Source: Saccharothrix luteola (lineage in GTDB: Bacteria > Actinomycetota > Actinomycetes > Mycobacteriales > Pseudonocardiaceae). From it: a stretch of DNA of 64,000 nucleotides. The position numbers were made by a program, and so were the translations under genes. Within the stretch, counting starts at the first letter, position 1; each line of letters opens with the position of its first letter. Under the pieces are notes generated by a model, which searched no databases, was not told where the DNA came from, and saw only the letters and a program-made list of their open reading frames with translations. Positions 8,763 to 16,753 of the stretch are shown here, one piece after another. The DNA lies in the NCBI RefSeq assembly GCF_020859565.1, contig NZ_JAJHUO010000013.1, positions 132,663 to 196,662 on the forward strand, in the 5' to 3' direction.

Positions 8763-9066
8763 GATCGCGCAAATGGCGCAACGCCGCCGGTCGCCGACGC
8801 CCGCTCGCCGCGCTCACCAGTAGATCCCGCTCCGGGAATGGCTCGTCCCGGCGCGGTCTCCCGGTGGAGCCTTTCCGTTCTCGGCGCCATTGCGGGCGTG
8901 CCGACGCGATTTGTGCGGTGATCTCCACTCTCGGTCGTTGTCAAGATGCCGAGAAAACACCATCGAGTGATAGTCGAACCCGTATTCCTGCTGCCGGATG
9001 GCGGCGAGCCGTCAGTAGGCTGCCCATCGCGGACAGGCCGTGTCATCGATCGGAAGAGGGGCCTTC
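8763..9066. other. Divergent intergenic region
   Basis: About 300 bases between the SDR (reverse) and EF-hand (forward) genes. They are more AT-rich than the genes around them and presumably hold both promoters. I see no convincing operator or RNA structure. Confidence 0.5.
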
Positions 9067-9612
9067 ATGTCGGATCGGGTTCTGCTCGACAACATCGACC
9101 GGGTTTTCGCGATCCTCGACGTGGACGGCGACGGCGGGGTCAGCAAGGGCGATTTCACCTCGATGGGCGCCGGGGTGGCGAGGGAGTTCGGGTTCGAAGA
9201 GGACGCGCCGCAGGCCCGGAGCCTGATCGCGAAGTACGAGGGGATCTGGGACTGCATCTCCGGCGCGGACCTCGACGTCGACGGCGTGGTGGGTGCGGCG
9301 GAATTCCGCGAGGCCCACACGTCCGGGAGGGTGGACACCGAGGTGGTGGTCGAGAGGTGGCTGTCCGCGACGCACGGGAATTTCGAGGTGGCCGACCGGG
9401 ACGGTGACGGTTACATCGACCTGGACGCCTTCGCCGCCATCTACCGGGGAGCGGGAATCCCGGACCGGAAGGTCGCGGAGACGGCGTTCGGGGCGATGGA
9501 CGTCGACGACGACGGCCGCCTCGACTGGAATGAACTGTCCGCGCACGCGCGAGGTCTGTTCACGGCGACCGACGAGTCCGCGAAGGGCGTCCGAATGGTC
9601 AGCGGCGACTGA
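9067..9612 (+). CDS. Calerythrin-like EF-hand calcium-binding protein (copy 1)
   Basis: A 181-residue cytosolic protein with no signal peptide. Four EF-hand loops are visible: DVDGDGGVSKGD at residues 18-29, DLDVDGVVGAAE, DRDGDGYIDLDA (last ligand lost to Ala) and DVDDDGRLDWNE. The four-hand layout and length match prokaryotic calerythrin/sarcoplasmic calcium-binding proteins, thought to act as calcium buffers or sensors; no partner is known here. The ATG at 9067 follows GAAGAGGGG. Two further paralogues occur in this window, at 26482 and 43937. Confidence 0.92.
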   Translation: MSDRVLLDNIDRVFAILDVDGDGGVSKGDFTSMGAGVAREFGFEEDAPQARSLIAKYEGIWDCISGADLDVDGVVGAAEFREAHTSGRVDTEVVVERWLSATHGNFEVADRDGDGYIDLDAFAAIYRGAGIPDRKVAETAFGAMDVDDDGRLDWNELSAHARGLFTATDESAKGVRMVSGD

Positions 9613-9649
9613 CGGCGCCGGCGCATTCCGAACGGCGCCGGCGCATTCC
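9612..9649. repeat. Tandem 18-bp direct repeat after the EF-hand gene
   Basis: ACGGCGCCGGCGCATTCC occurs at 9612-9629 and again at 9632-9649. Each unit contains the self-complementary GGCGCC core. It directly follows the stop codon and may take part in termination between the convergent genes. Confidence 0.7.
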
Positions 9650-9691
9650 CGGTGCGGCAGCGGTCACCCGGTGGTGCGAACGCCCGGGTGT

Positions 9692-11092
9692 TCACGAGTA
9701 CAGCGCGCCCAGGAACTCCACCAGCAGTCGCTCCCGCAGCGCCGGGCTCGCCGCCGCGAGCAGCGTGTTCACCGTCGCCATCCGGTCGGGCAGCACGCCG
9801 TCGCCGCCGCCCATGCCCGCCGCCGCGAGCAGCCCGCCGAACTCCTCCGGCGTGAGCGAGTCCGGCTCCAACCCGCCGACGAACGCCACGATCTCCGGCG
9901 CCACTTGCACCGGCCCGGCCGCTACGGCGGCCTCCACCGACGCCCTCAGGTCGGCCAGGAGCTCCGACTCGTGCCCGGCGTTCGCCGCCGTCACGGTGAG
10001 GTGCAGGTTCGCGGGGGAGGAGCGGTGGGCGAACTGCGGCTGCACGTACCAGTTCCGCGCCTTCATCTCGTCGGCCACGGTGAACACGTCGAAGTCGTCG
10101 CGCGAGGCCGCGACCGCCAGCAACGTCGCCGACGGCTCGCCCAACACCCGCAGGCCGTCGATCTTCGCGATGCCCTCGCGCAGCACGCGTGTGCTCTCCA
10201 GGGCCTGGCGCGCGAGCGAGCGGTACCCGTCGTCACCGATGTGCCGCAGCACGGCCCACGCGGCGGCCAGCGGTCCACCTGATCGGGTGGACTGGGTGGT
10301 GGAGTTCAGCATCGTGTAACCGGGCCACGCGGCGGAGGCGAAGTACTGCGCCCGGCGCAGGTCGGCCGACGCGTGCAGCAGCACGGACGTCCCCTTCGGG
10401 CAGTACGCGTACTTGTGCAGGTCCACCGAGATGCTGGTGACCCCCGGCACGGCGAAGTCGAACGGCGGCGCGTCCGGCGCGTGCGGCAGCACCCACCCGC
10501 CGATGCACGCGTCCACGTGGCAGCGCACGCCGCGCTCGAGAGCGGCAGCCGCGATCTCGGGCACCGGGTCGACCACCCCGTGCGCGTACGACGGCGCACT
10601 GGCCACCACCAGCACGGTGGACTCGTCGATCGCCGCCGCCATCGCCGCCGGGTCCGCCCGGAACGTCCCCGGGTCCACCGGCACCGCGACCACCCGGACG
10701 CCGAAGTAGTGCGCGGCCTTGTGGAACGCCGCGTGCGCGGTCTCCGGCAGTACCATCGACGGTCGGGCGACGTCCGGCCGCGAGTCCCGTGCGGCGACCA
10801 CCGCGAGCAGGCACGATTCCGTGCCGCCCGACGTGACCGTGCCGACCGTCGCGTCACCGCCGCCCAGCAACCGCGCCGCCGTGCGGACTACGTCGTTCTC
10901 CAGGCGCAGCAGGCTCGGGAACGCGGTCGGGTCGAGCCCGTTCACCGAGGACGCCAGCGCGTGCGCGGACGCGGCCAACTCGTCCAGGCCCGGCAGCGCG
11001 CTGTCGTACACGTAGGCCAGCGTCCGCCCACCGTGCGTGGGCAGGTCACCGGCCCGCAACGCACGCAGCTCGGCCAGCACGTCCTCGGTCAC
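9692..11092 (-). CDS. PLP-dependent decarboxylase / sphingosine-phosphate lyase-like enzyme
   Basis: A 466-residue fold-type I PLP enzyme of the group II decarboxylase / S1P lyase group. Visible features are the cofactor phosphate loop TSGGTESC, an HVDACIGG strand with the PLP-binding Asp, and the Schiff-base lysine in SVDLHKYAYCPKG. The family decarboxylates amino acids or cleaves phosphorylated amino alcohols; the substrate is not evident. Its start overlaps the stop of the upstream MFS gene by 4 bases, so the two are translationally coupled. This suggests the transporter moves the substrate or product. Confidence 0.9.
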   Translation of the reverse strand: MTEDVLAELRALRAGDLPTHGGRTLAYVYDSALPGLDELAASAHALASSVNGLDPTAFPSLLRLENDVVRTAARLLGGGDATVGTVTSGGTESCLLAVVAARDSRPDVARPSMVLPETAHAAFHKAAHYFGVRVVAVPVDPGTFRADPAAMAAAIDESTVLVVASAPSYAHGVVDPVPEIAAAALERGVRCHVDACIGGWVLPHAPDAPPFDFAVPGVTSISVDLHKYAYCPKGTSVLLHASADLRRAQYFASAAWPGYTMLNSTTQSTRSGGPLAAAWAVLRHIGDDGYRSLARQALESTRVLREGIAKIDGLRVLGEPSATLLAVAASRDDFDVFTVADEMKARNWYVQPQFAHRSSPANLHLTVTAANAGHESELLADLRASVEAAVAAGPVQVAPEIVAFVGGLEPDSLTPEEFGGLLAAAGMGGGDGVLPDRMATVNTLLAAASPALRERLLVEFLGALYS

Positions 11093-12351
11093 GCGGTCTC
11101 CTCACGCAGCAGGGGCAGGGCCGCCAACGCCAGCACGGCCGGGATGACGGTGAAACCGAGCAGCGCGGCCGTCACCGCGCCGGAGGGCTGCACGGCCGAG
11201 CCGTCGGTGCTCGCGACGTACCCGCCGAGCGCCAGGACCAGCCCGTACACGCCGGGACCGAGCGCCAGCCCCAACGTCTCACCGGCCGTCCACACCCCGG
11301 AGAACAGACCCGCGCGGGTCGCGCCGGTCCGCCGCTCCTCCGCGGTGATCACGTCCGGCAGCATGGCCAGCGGGAACACCTGCATGCCCGCGTAACCCAC
11401 GCCGATCACGGCCATCAGCGCGAGCACCGCCGCCACCGGCAGCACCCGTGACGCGGTCAGCCCGGCCACCGCGACCGCGAACAGCACCGACGCCGCGACC
11501 AGCCCGACCCGCTTGCCGTGCCGCCGCCCGACGCGCTGCCACAGCGGCATCACCAGCAGCGCGGGCCCGACGAACCCGGCGAACAACGCGGTCTGCAGCC
11601 CCGGCTCGCCCACCACCAGCCGGGCGAAGTAGTCGACACCGGCGAGCATCGTGCCCAGGCCGACGGCCTGCACCACGAACGCGGCCAGCAGCAGCCGGAA
11701 CGGCCGCGAGCCGCGCACCGCCGCCACCAGCTCGCCCACGCCGGCCGCCGCGGGCACCCGCCGTGACGCCGGCGCGCCGCGCGTGCCCGCGACCGTGGCC
11801 AGCGTGCCGACCACCATCAGCGCCGCGACGGCCGCACCCATCCCCGGGTAGCCGACCGCGTCACGCACCGCCGGCGCGCCCGCGCCGCTGATCAGGATCG
11901 CCAGCGCCAGGAACGCCATCCGCCACGCCATCAGCCGGGTGCGCTCGTCGTAGTCCTCGGTGATCTCCGCGGCCATCGCCACGTACGGCACCTGGAAGAA
12001 CGCGTACGCCGTCGCACAGGCCAGGAACACCAGCGCTACGTACACGACCGCGCCCGTCCCGGTGAACGGCCCGGCGAACAGCAGCGCGAACAACACCGCC
12101 GTCGCCAGCCCACCGCGCAGCAGGAACGGCCGCCGCGCGCCGGCCCGGTCGCTGATCCGTCCCGCCACGGGGTTGAACAGCACGTCCCACGCCTTCGGCA
12201 CGAGCACGAGCAGACCGGCCACGGCGGCGGGCACGGCCAGGCCATCGGTCAGGTACGGCAGGAGCAGCAGACCGGGCACGGTGCCGAACGCGCCGGTGAC
12301 GAACGACCCGGTCGCGTAGCCCGCCCGGGTGCCGCGCGTGATCTGCCGCAT
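11089..12351 (-). CDS. MFS transporter, glycoside-pentoside-hexuronide (GPH) type
   Basis: A 420-residue integral membrane protein with about 12 hydrophobic segments and the MFS loop motif (GRISDRAGARRPFLLRG) between segments 2 and 3. The pattern VPYVAMAAEITEDYDERTRL is characteristic of the GPH cation-symporter group (MelB-like). It heads a two-gene operon with the PLP decarboxylase through a 4-base overlap. The cargo is unknown; an amine or a sugar is possible. Confidence 0.88.
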   Translation of the reverse strand: MRQITRGTRAGYATGSFVTGAFGTVPGLLLLPYLTDGLAVPAAVAGLLVLVPKAWDVLFNPVAGRISDRAGARRPFLLRGGLATAVLFALLFAGPFTGTGAVVYVALVFLACATAYAFFQVPYVAMAAEITEDYDERTRLMAWRMAFLALAILISGAGAPAVRDAVGYPGMGAAVAALMVVGTLATVAGTRGAPASRRVPAAAGVGELVAAVRGSRPFRLLLAAFVVQAVGLGTMLAGVDYFARLVVGEPGLQTALFAGFVGPALLVMPLWQRVGRRHGKRVGLVAASVLFAVAVAGLTASRVLPVAAVLALMAVIGVGYAGMQVFPLAMLPDVITAEERRTGATRAGLFSGVWTAGETLGLALGPGVYGLVLALGGYVASTDGSAVQPSGAVTAALLGFTVIPAVLALAALPLLREETA

Positions 12352-12408
12352 AGGCGGAAGAGTTTCGCATTCGCCCCCCTGCCTGCGCGAGGGCGACTTC
12401 GGGGGTGC

Positions 12409-12999
12409 TCAGGTCCGTGCCACCCGCCCGGCGGGCGGCACGACGCCCGTGAGCTCGGCGACCAGCGCCACCGCGACTTCGTCCGCCCTCTCGCCGCCGG
12501 GGTGCGCCGCGCTCGCGTACATGCCCTCGATGACGAGCCAGATCCGGTCCGCCAGCAGGTCCGGCCGGGCGGCGCCGGTCCGTGCGGCCAGGTCGGCGAT
12601 GTGCCCGCGCACGTCCGCCAGGTGGTCGGCGGCGAACCCGCCCACCCGGTGGTCCGGGAACTCGGTGAAGCAGTTGCGGAAGGCGCAGCCGCGGTAGTCG
12701 GGCTCCCGCACCTGAAGGGCCGCCAGCTCCGCGATCGCGACCAGTTGGGCCGCGGGGTCGTCGGCCAACGGCGCCGTGACCTCCTCGACCTGCGCCAGCC
12801 AGGTCGCGCGCAACCCGGCGAGGTGGGCGAGCACCAGGTCGTCCTTGCTCGGGAACTCGCGGTAGAGCAGGTTCTTGCCGCAGCCGCACTCGTCGACGAT
12901 CCGCTGCATGCCGACCGCCCGCACGCCGTGCGCGGTGAAGAGCCTGGCCGCGGTGTCGAGGATGCGGTCCCGGGTGTCCGGTGCCGGCTGACGAGCCAT
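12409..12999 (-). CDS. TetR-family transcriptional regulator
   Basis: A 196-residue repressor. The N-terminal helix-turn-helix is typical (RDRILDTAARLFTAHGV, then a recognition region ending NLLYREFPSKDDL), followed by an all-helical ligand domain. It is transcribed divergently from the NmrA-type gene. The intergenic region carries three copies of a GGACCG-centred palindrome, one close to its own start, so it probably represses itself and the divergent oxidoreductase. Cys residues (ECGCGKN, CAFRNCF) occur in both domains; a thiol or electrophile sensor is possible but speculative. Confidence 0.92.
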   Translation of the reverse strand: MARQPAPDTRDRILDTAARLFTAHGVRAVGMQRIVDECGCGKNLLYREFPSKDDLVLAHLAGLRATWLAQVEEVTAPLADDPAAQLVAIAELAALQVREPDYRGCAFRNCFTEFPDHRVGGFAADHLADVRGHIADLAARTGAARPDLLADRIWLVIEGMYASAAHPGGERADEVAVALVAELTGVVPPAGRVART

Positions 13000-13024
13000 T
13001 GCTGCCTCCCGTGCCGAGCTTAGC

Positions 13025-13038
13025 GGACCGTTCGGTCC
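13025..13038. promoter_or_regulatory. TetR operator, copy 1
   Basis: GGACCGTTCGGTCC is a palindrome with a single mismatched centre pair, lying 26 bases upstream of the TetR start codon. It suits autorepression. Confidence 0.7.
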
Positions 13039-13079
13039 GGTCGCCTTGACGTGACGGCCGCCGTCGGCACAGGATTGCC

Positions 13080-13108
13080 GGACCGATCGGTCCGGGACCG
13101 ATCGGTCC
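13080..13108. promoter_or_regulatory. TetR operator pair, copies 2 and 3
   Basis: Two perfect palindromes, GGACCGATCGGTCC, occupy 13080-13093 and 13095-13108, with centres 15 bases apart. They end 20 bases before the NmrA-type ATG, where they would cover the promoter or start site. Tandem sites suggest cooperative binding of two dimers. Confidence 0.75.
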
Positions 13109-13649
13109 GTTCAACGAGGGGATTCGCGATGTCGGCACCCGGGGTGCTCGTGTTCGGCTCCACCGGCAGGACCGGTGGCACCGTGGTGGACCGATTGCTG
13201 GCCGCGCACCGGGCCGGTGAGGTGCGGCTGATCGCGGCGGTCCGCCGTGCCGAGGCCGCGGCGGCGTTCGAGGCGCGGGGGATCGAGGCGCGGCACGTCG
13301 ACCTCGACTCGGCGGAGCGGCACGGGCCGGCCCCGATCGTCGCGGCGCTGCGGGACGTGCGACGGGTGTTCCTGGCGACCGGGTACGACGTGCGGATGCT
13401 GGGCCAGGCGAAGGCGGTGATCGACGCGGCACGGCCGGCGGGCGTCGACCACGTCGTCCACCTCGGCGTGCACGCGCAGCCGGACACCACCATCGTGCAC
13501 TTCGGCTGGCACCAGGTGGTGGAGGCCTATCTGGAGCGGTCCGGGCTCGGGCACACGAACCTCCACCCGACCTCCTTCATGCAGAACCTCCTGATGCCGG
13601 CCATGAGCGACGCGGGATCGGCCGTGCTCACCCACTACGTCGGAGACGC

Positions 13650-13686
13650 TGATCCTCCCCTGGTTGTGCGGAGTCGGGTTACTGGA
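13650..13686 (+). repeat. Left terminal inverted repeat of the IS3 element
   Basis: This 37-base end matches the reverse complement of the right end at 30 of 37 positions. There are two solid blocks: TGATCCTC at the tip and CGGAGTCGGGTT inside. Confidence 0.88.
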
Positions 13687-13723
13687 TGATCACTCATCTC
13701 AGTAGCCCGGAGGACAGCCCACG

Positions 13724-14026
13724 ATGCCCAAGCGGTACCCACCCGAGTTCCGGCGCAAGGTCCTCGACCTGGTCGCGTCCGGTCGCCGCGTCGCCCAGGT
13801 GGCGGCGGACCTCGACATCAGCGACCAGACGATCTACGCCTGGCGCCGCCAGGAGCTCATCGACTCCGGGCAACTACCCGGCACCACCAGCGCCGACAAC
13901 GCCGAGCTGGTCGCCGCGCGTCGTCGGATCGCCGAACTCGAGACCGAGGTCGCCGTCCACCGCCGCGCCGCCGAACTGCTCAAGGAGGGCAGCACCCCAA
14001 AAGGCGATACGAGGCGGTCACGGTGA
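13724..14026 (+). CDS. IS3-family transposase OrfA (helix-turn-helix subunit)
   Basis: A 100-residue protein starting MPKRYPPEFRRKVLDL. It has a helix-turn-helix (VAQVAADLDISDQTIYAWRR) that binds the terminal repeats, followed by a leucine-zipper-like segment (AELVAARRRIAELETEV) for dimerisation. It overlaps the OrfB frame by 4 bases and contains a -1 slippery site near its end, from which the full OrfAB transposase would be made. Confidence 0.93.
   Translation: MPKRYPPEFRRKVLDLVASGRRVAQVAADLDISDQTIYAWRRQELIDSGQLPGTTSADNAELVAARRRIAELETEVAVHRRAAELLKEGSTPKGDTRRSR
13996..14002 (+). other. Programmed -1 frameshift heptamer
   Basis: C-CCA-AAA in the OrfA frame fits the X-XXY-YYZ slippery rule. 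Slipping back one base continues as RRYEAVTVIASEGRS, reading directly into the OrfB frame and reproducing the usual OrfA-OrfB fusion junction of IS3 transposases. Confidence 0.65.
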
Positions 14027-14874
14027 TCGCCTCCGAGGGCCGGTCGATCCAACTCGCCTGCCGCGTGCTCGGAGTGTCCGAGTCCGGCTTCTACGACTGG
14101 CGCGGCCGCGCTCCCTCGCAGCGGGCGATCCGCCAAGCCTGGCTCGTCGACTTGATCCGCGAGATCCATGTCGAGTCGTTCCAGGTCTACGGCTCCCCGC
14201 GAGTGCACGCCGAGCTCACCCTCGGCCGCGGGGTCACCGTCGGGCACAACACCATCGCGCTTCTCATGCGCCGCAACGGAATCAAGGGCCTGCCCAATCG
14301 ACGCCGCCCGCGTTCGAGGCACGACACGCCCACCGCGGTGGACCTGGTCGAACGCGACTTCGCCCGCGCCGCGCCGAATCAGCTGTGGGTCACCGACATC
14401 ACCGAGCACCCCACCCGTGAGGGAAAGGTGTACTGCGCGGTCGTGCTCGACGTCCATTCCCGCCGTGTCGTCGGCTGGTCGATCGACTCCAGCCAGACCG
14501 CCGCATTGGCCACCAACGCCCTCGGGATGGCGATCTCGAACCGGTCTCCGCTGTCGGACACGGTGATCCACTCCGATCACGGAGTCCAGTTCACGTCATG
14601 GACTTTCACCAGGCGTGCCAGGGATTCCGGGCTTCTGCCGTCGATGGGTTCGATCGGTGACTGCTACGACAATGCCATGATCGAATCGTTCTGGGGACGC
14701 GTGCAGACGGAGCTGCTCGACCGCCGACGATGGCGCACCCGGCTCGAGTTGGCCAACGCCCTGTTCGAGTACCTCGAGATGTTCCACAACCGCCGTCGAC
14801 GCCACACCGCACTCGGAATGCTCACCCCGATCGAGTACGAACTCCGACACGCCAGGATCGCTCCAGTAGCCTGA
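14023..14874 (+). CDS. IS3-family transposase OrfB (DDE integrase core)
   Basis: The catalytic part of the transposase, 283 residues from the GTG at 14023. The N-terminal HTH_21-type region (YGSPRVHAEL) is followed by the rve integrase fold with the acidic triad: Asp in WVTDITE, Asp in HSDHG and Glu in NAMIESFWG. The frame looks intact, so the element may still be active. It is most likely made as an OrfAB fusion by -1 frameshifting rather than from its own weak GTG start. Confidence 0.94.
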   Translation: MIASEGRSIQLACRVLGVSESGFYDWRGRAPSQRAIRQAWLVDLIREIHVESFQVYGSPRVHAELTLGRGVTVGHNTIALLMRRNGIKGLPNRRRPRSRHDTPTAVDLVERDFARAAPNQLWVTDITEHPTREGKVYCAVVLDVHSRRVVGWSIDSSQTAALATNALGMAISNRSPLSDTVIHSDHGVQFTSWTFTRRARDSGLLPSMGSIGDCYDNAMIESFWGRVQTELLDRRRWRTRLELANALFEYLEMFHNRRRRHTALGMLTPIEYELRHARIAPVA

Positions 14875-14876
14875 AC

Positions 14877-14913
14877 TCCAGCAACCCGACTCCGTCAAAC
14901 GGGGTGAGGATCA
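14877..14913 (-). repeat. Right terminal inverted repeat of the IS3 element
   Basis: Inverted partner of 13650-13686. It ends in GGATCA immediately before the CGC target duplicate. Confidence 0.88.
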
Positions 14914-15316
14914 CGCCGAGACCAGCTGGGTCGACACCGAGGACGTCGCGGAGGTCGCGTCGGTCGTGCTGCGGTCGCCCGCGGAACACCGGGGCCGCAG
15001 CTACGGGCTGGGCACGGAGACCGCCACGATCGGCGGGATCGCCGCCGTGCTCTCGGACGTGACCGGCCGGGAGTGGAGGTACGAGCCGAAGGAGCCGGCG
15101 GAGTTCTTCGCGGCGATGACGGCGGCCGGCGCGGACCCGCTCTACATGGCCTGCGTCCGCACGGTCTTCGAGCGGACCAGGGAGGGGTCGTTGCCCGAGA
15201 CCGCGGCCACGTTCGACACGGTCGAGCGGATCACCGGGCGGCCCGGCGCCTCGCTGCGGGACTTCCTCGAGCGCCACCGCGCGCACTTCGCGCCGGCGAC
15301 CTCCTGAACGCGGGCG

Positions 15317-15346
15317 CCCGGGCCGGGCGACGCCGCCCGGCCCGGG
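15317..15346. terminator. Perfect 13-bp GC hairpin between convergent genes
   Basis: CCCGGGCCGGGCG at 15317-15329 pairs perfectly with 15334-15346 across a 4-base loop (ACGC). It stands between the end of the NmrA-type gene and the end of the GH16 gene and would stop transcription from both sides. Confidence 0.82.
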
Positions 15347-15352
15347 GCCGGC

Positions 15353-16735
15353 TCAGCTCGCGGGCACCGTGTCGACGTGGTCCACGCCGGACGTGCGGTA
15401 GCCCGCCACGCGCGACTGCACCTGGGCCGGGCTGAGCACCTGGTCCTTGGCGAAGTACACGTAGTCCACGTGCTGCTGGTAGGCGCGGTCACCGGGCGCG
15501 CCCGCCAGGCCGCCGGAGATGAACCACAGGTTGAAGTTGAGCGACATCGGGGTCTCCGGGTAGTACTTGTCACCGTGGTCGGCCACCTGCGCGCCGTCGA
15601 TGAAGTACTTCACCCGGCCGCCGGACACCTGGATCACCAGGTCGTGCCAGCCGGCGTAGCTCTGCCGCTGTTCGGTGTGGACGTTGTCGGCGATCCAGGG
15701 CTCGTTCTGGTAGGTCTCCCAGGTCGTCTCGTACATGATGTTGGCCGGCTCGCCCCACCCGCCGTTGGGCAGGTACTCGAAGTCCAGCTCGCCGTAGTTC
15801 GGGTCCAGGTTGCTGTTCAGCGGCGTGATGGTGAAGAACGTCTGCACCACGTGGTCGCCATCGGGGCCGTAGACCGGCGCGTCGGAGAACTTCACCCGCG
15901 CCGCGTACGTGCCCTCGAAGAACTTCCGCTGGTGGTACAGCTCGGTCTGCCGCGCGGACGAGCCGTTGTTGGACGACTCCAGCCGCATCGACTTCTGGCC
16001 GTCCACGGTCGGGAACGTCACCATCGCGGGGTCCCACACCGCGCCCGGCACGCCCGGACCGCCGCCGCCCGAGCGGACCGTCCAGCCGCGCTGGGAGATC
16101 CGCGAGTCGCCGGAGCCCGTGTAGTTGAAGTCGTCGAACAACGCCGGGCCGTTCGGGTTCGGCGGGGTCGTCGTCGTGGTGGTCGTGGTCGGACCGGTGC
16201 CGCCGGGAGGCGTGCCCCACAGCAGGGTCGCGCCCCGGTGCACGGTCACCTTCGACCACGCCGAGTAGGCACTGGCCGAGCGGAACGAGTAGTCGTCGGA
16301 CTGGGTGATCGGCCCCCAGTTCGACCGGTAGAACCGCAGTTGCAGGTCACCGCTGTCGGCGCCGGGCGCGAGCGAGCCCGCGCCCGCGGTGAACCCGACC
16401 TCCAGGTACCGGTCGGCCGGACCGCCGGTCAGCGTGCCGAACGTGCCGGTGACGTTGCCGCAACCGCGCACCGCCCACGAGCACGCGAAGCGGTAGCCGA
16501 CGTCCGGCGTCTCGCTCTTGAAGTAGTAGCGGACCTTCACCTCGGCCAGCGGCACGGTCGTGCCGCCGGTGTTGACCAGCTTCAACCACGGTTCGACCTG
16601 GTCGGTCGTCGCACCGGACGCGCTGGTCCGGTACTGGGCGGTGACCACGTCGGCGGCCAACGCCATCGGGGCGGCCACCAGCGCGGCGACGGACACCGCG
16701 GCGGCTCCGATCGCGGCGATCATGCGTGCGTGCAC
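15353..16735 (-). CDS. Secreted CBM3-GH16-type glycoside hydrolase
   Basis: A 460-residue exported protein. A signal peptide (residues 1-27, ending MALAAD) is followed by a cellulose-binding CBM3-like domain (ending TVHRGATLLWGTPP near 175). Next come a Pro/Thr linker with a run of eight Thr, and a beta-jelly-roll catalytic region with the GH16-type ELDFEY motif holding nucleophile and acid/base. GH16 enzymes cut beta-1,3/1,4-glucans and related polymers; the target here is not certain. The GTG at 16735 has GAGGAGG eight bases upstream, so it is preferred over the ATG four codons later. It lies 18 bases downstream of the GH20 gene on the same strand. Confidence 0.87.
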   Translation of the reverse strand: MHARMIAAIGAAAVSVAALVAAPMALAADVVTAQYRTSASGATTDQVEPWLKLVNTGGTTVPLAEVKVRYYFKSETPDVGYRFACSWAVRGCGNVTGTFGTLTGGPADRYLEVGFTAGAGSLAPGADSGDLQLRFYRSNWGPITQSDDYSFRSASAYSAWSKVTVHRGATLLWGTPPGGTGPTTTTTTTTPPNPNGPALFDDFNYTGSGDSRISQRGWTVRSGGGGPGVPGAVWDPAMVTFPTVDGQKSMRLESSNNGSSARQTELYHQRKFFEGTYAARVKFSDAPVYGPDGDHVVQTFFTITPLNSNLDPNYGELDFEYLPNGGWGEPANIMYETTWETYQNEPWIADNVHTEQRQSYAGWHDLVIQVSGGRVKYFIDGAQVADHGDKYYPETPMSLNFNLWFISGGLAGAPGDRAYQQHVDYVYFAKDQVLSPAQVQSRVAGYRTSGVDHVDTVPAS

Positions 16736-16753
16736 TTCGTGTTCCTCCTCAAG

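Larger units (their letters stand above)
13650..14913 (+). mobile_element. IS3-family insertion sequence (1264 bp)
   Basis: The element has imperfect terminal inverted repeats of about 37 bases beginning TGATCCTC, and two overlapping transposase frames with a DDE catalytic domain. The flanking triplet CGC (13647-13649 and 14914-14916) is the apparent 3-base target duplication. Size, orfA/orfB organisation and terminal repeat style fit the IS3 family. It sits in the same orientation as the NmrA-type gene it breaks. Confidence 0.95.
13129..15307 (+). pseudogene. NmrA-type NAD(P)-binding oxidoreductase, interrupted by an IS3-family element
   Basis: The gene begins at the ATG at 13129 (GAGGGG eight bases upstream) with the Rossmann motif GSTGRTGG. 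It reads to THYVGDA, where an insertion sequence occupies 13650-14913. The remainder resumes at 14914-15307 with AETSWVDTEDVAEVA and ends FLERHRAHFAPATS. Removing the element and one CGC duplicate joins GGA-GAC-GCC-GAG in frame and gives an intact 303-residue protein of the NmrA/QOR2 type (atypical SDR, often redox-sensing or quinone-reducing). The disruption therefore looks recent and otherwise clean. The tail from ~14966 could be expressed from IS-derived transcription but lacks the cofactor site. The intact gene was probably the TetR target. Confidence 0.93.

Noticed and set aside
9612-9649. Direct repeat considered as an attachment site
   Set aside because: The copies are only 2 bases apart, with no integrase or tRNA gene nearby; a termination or slippage product is more likely.
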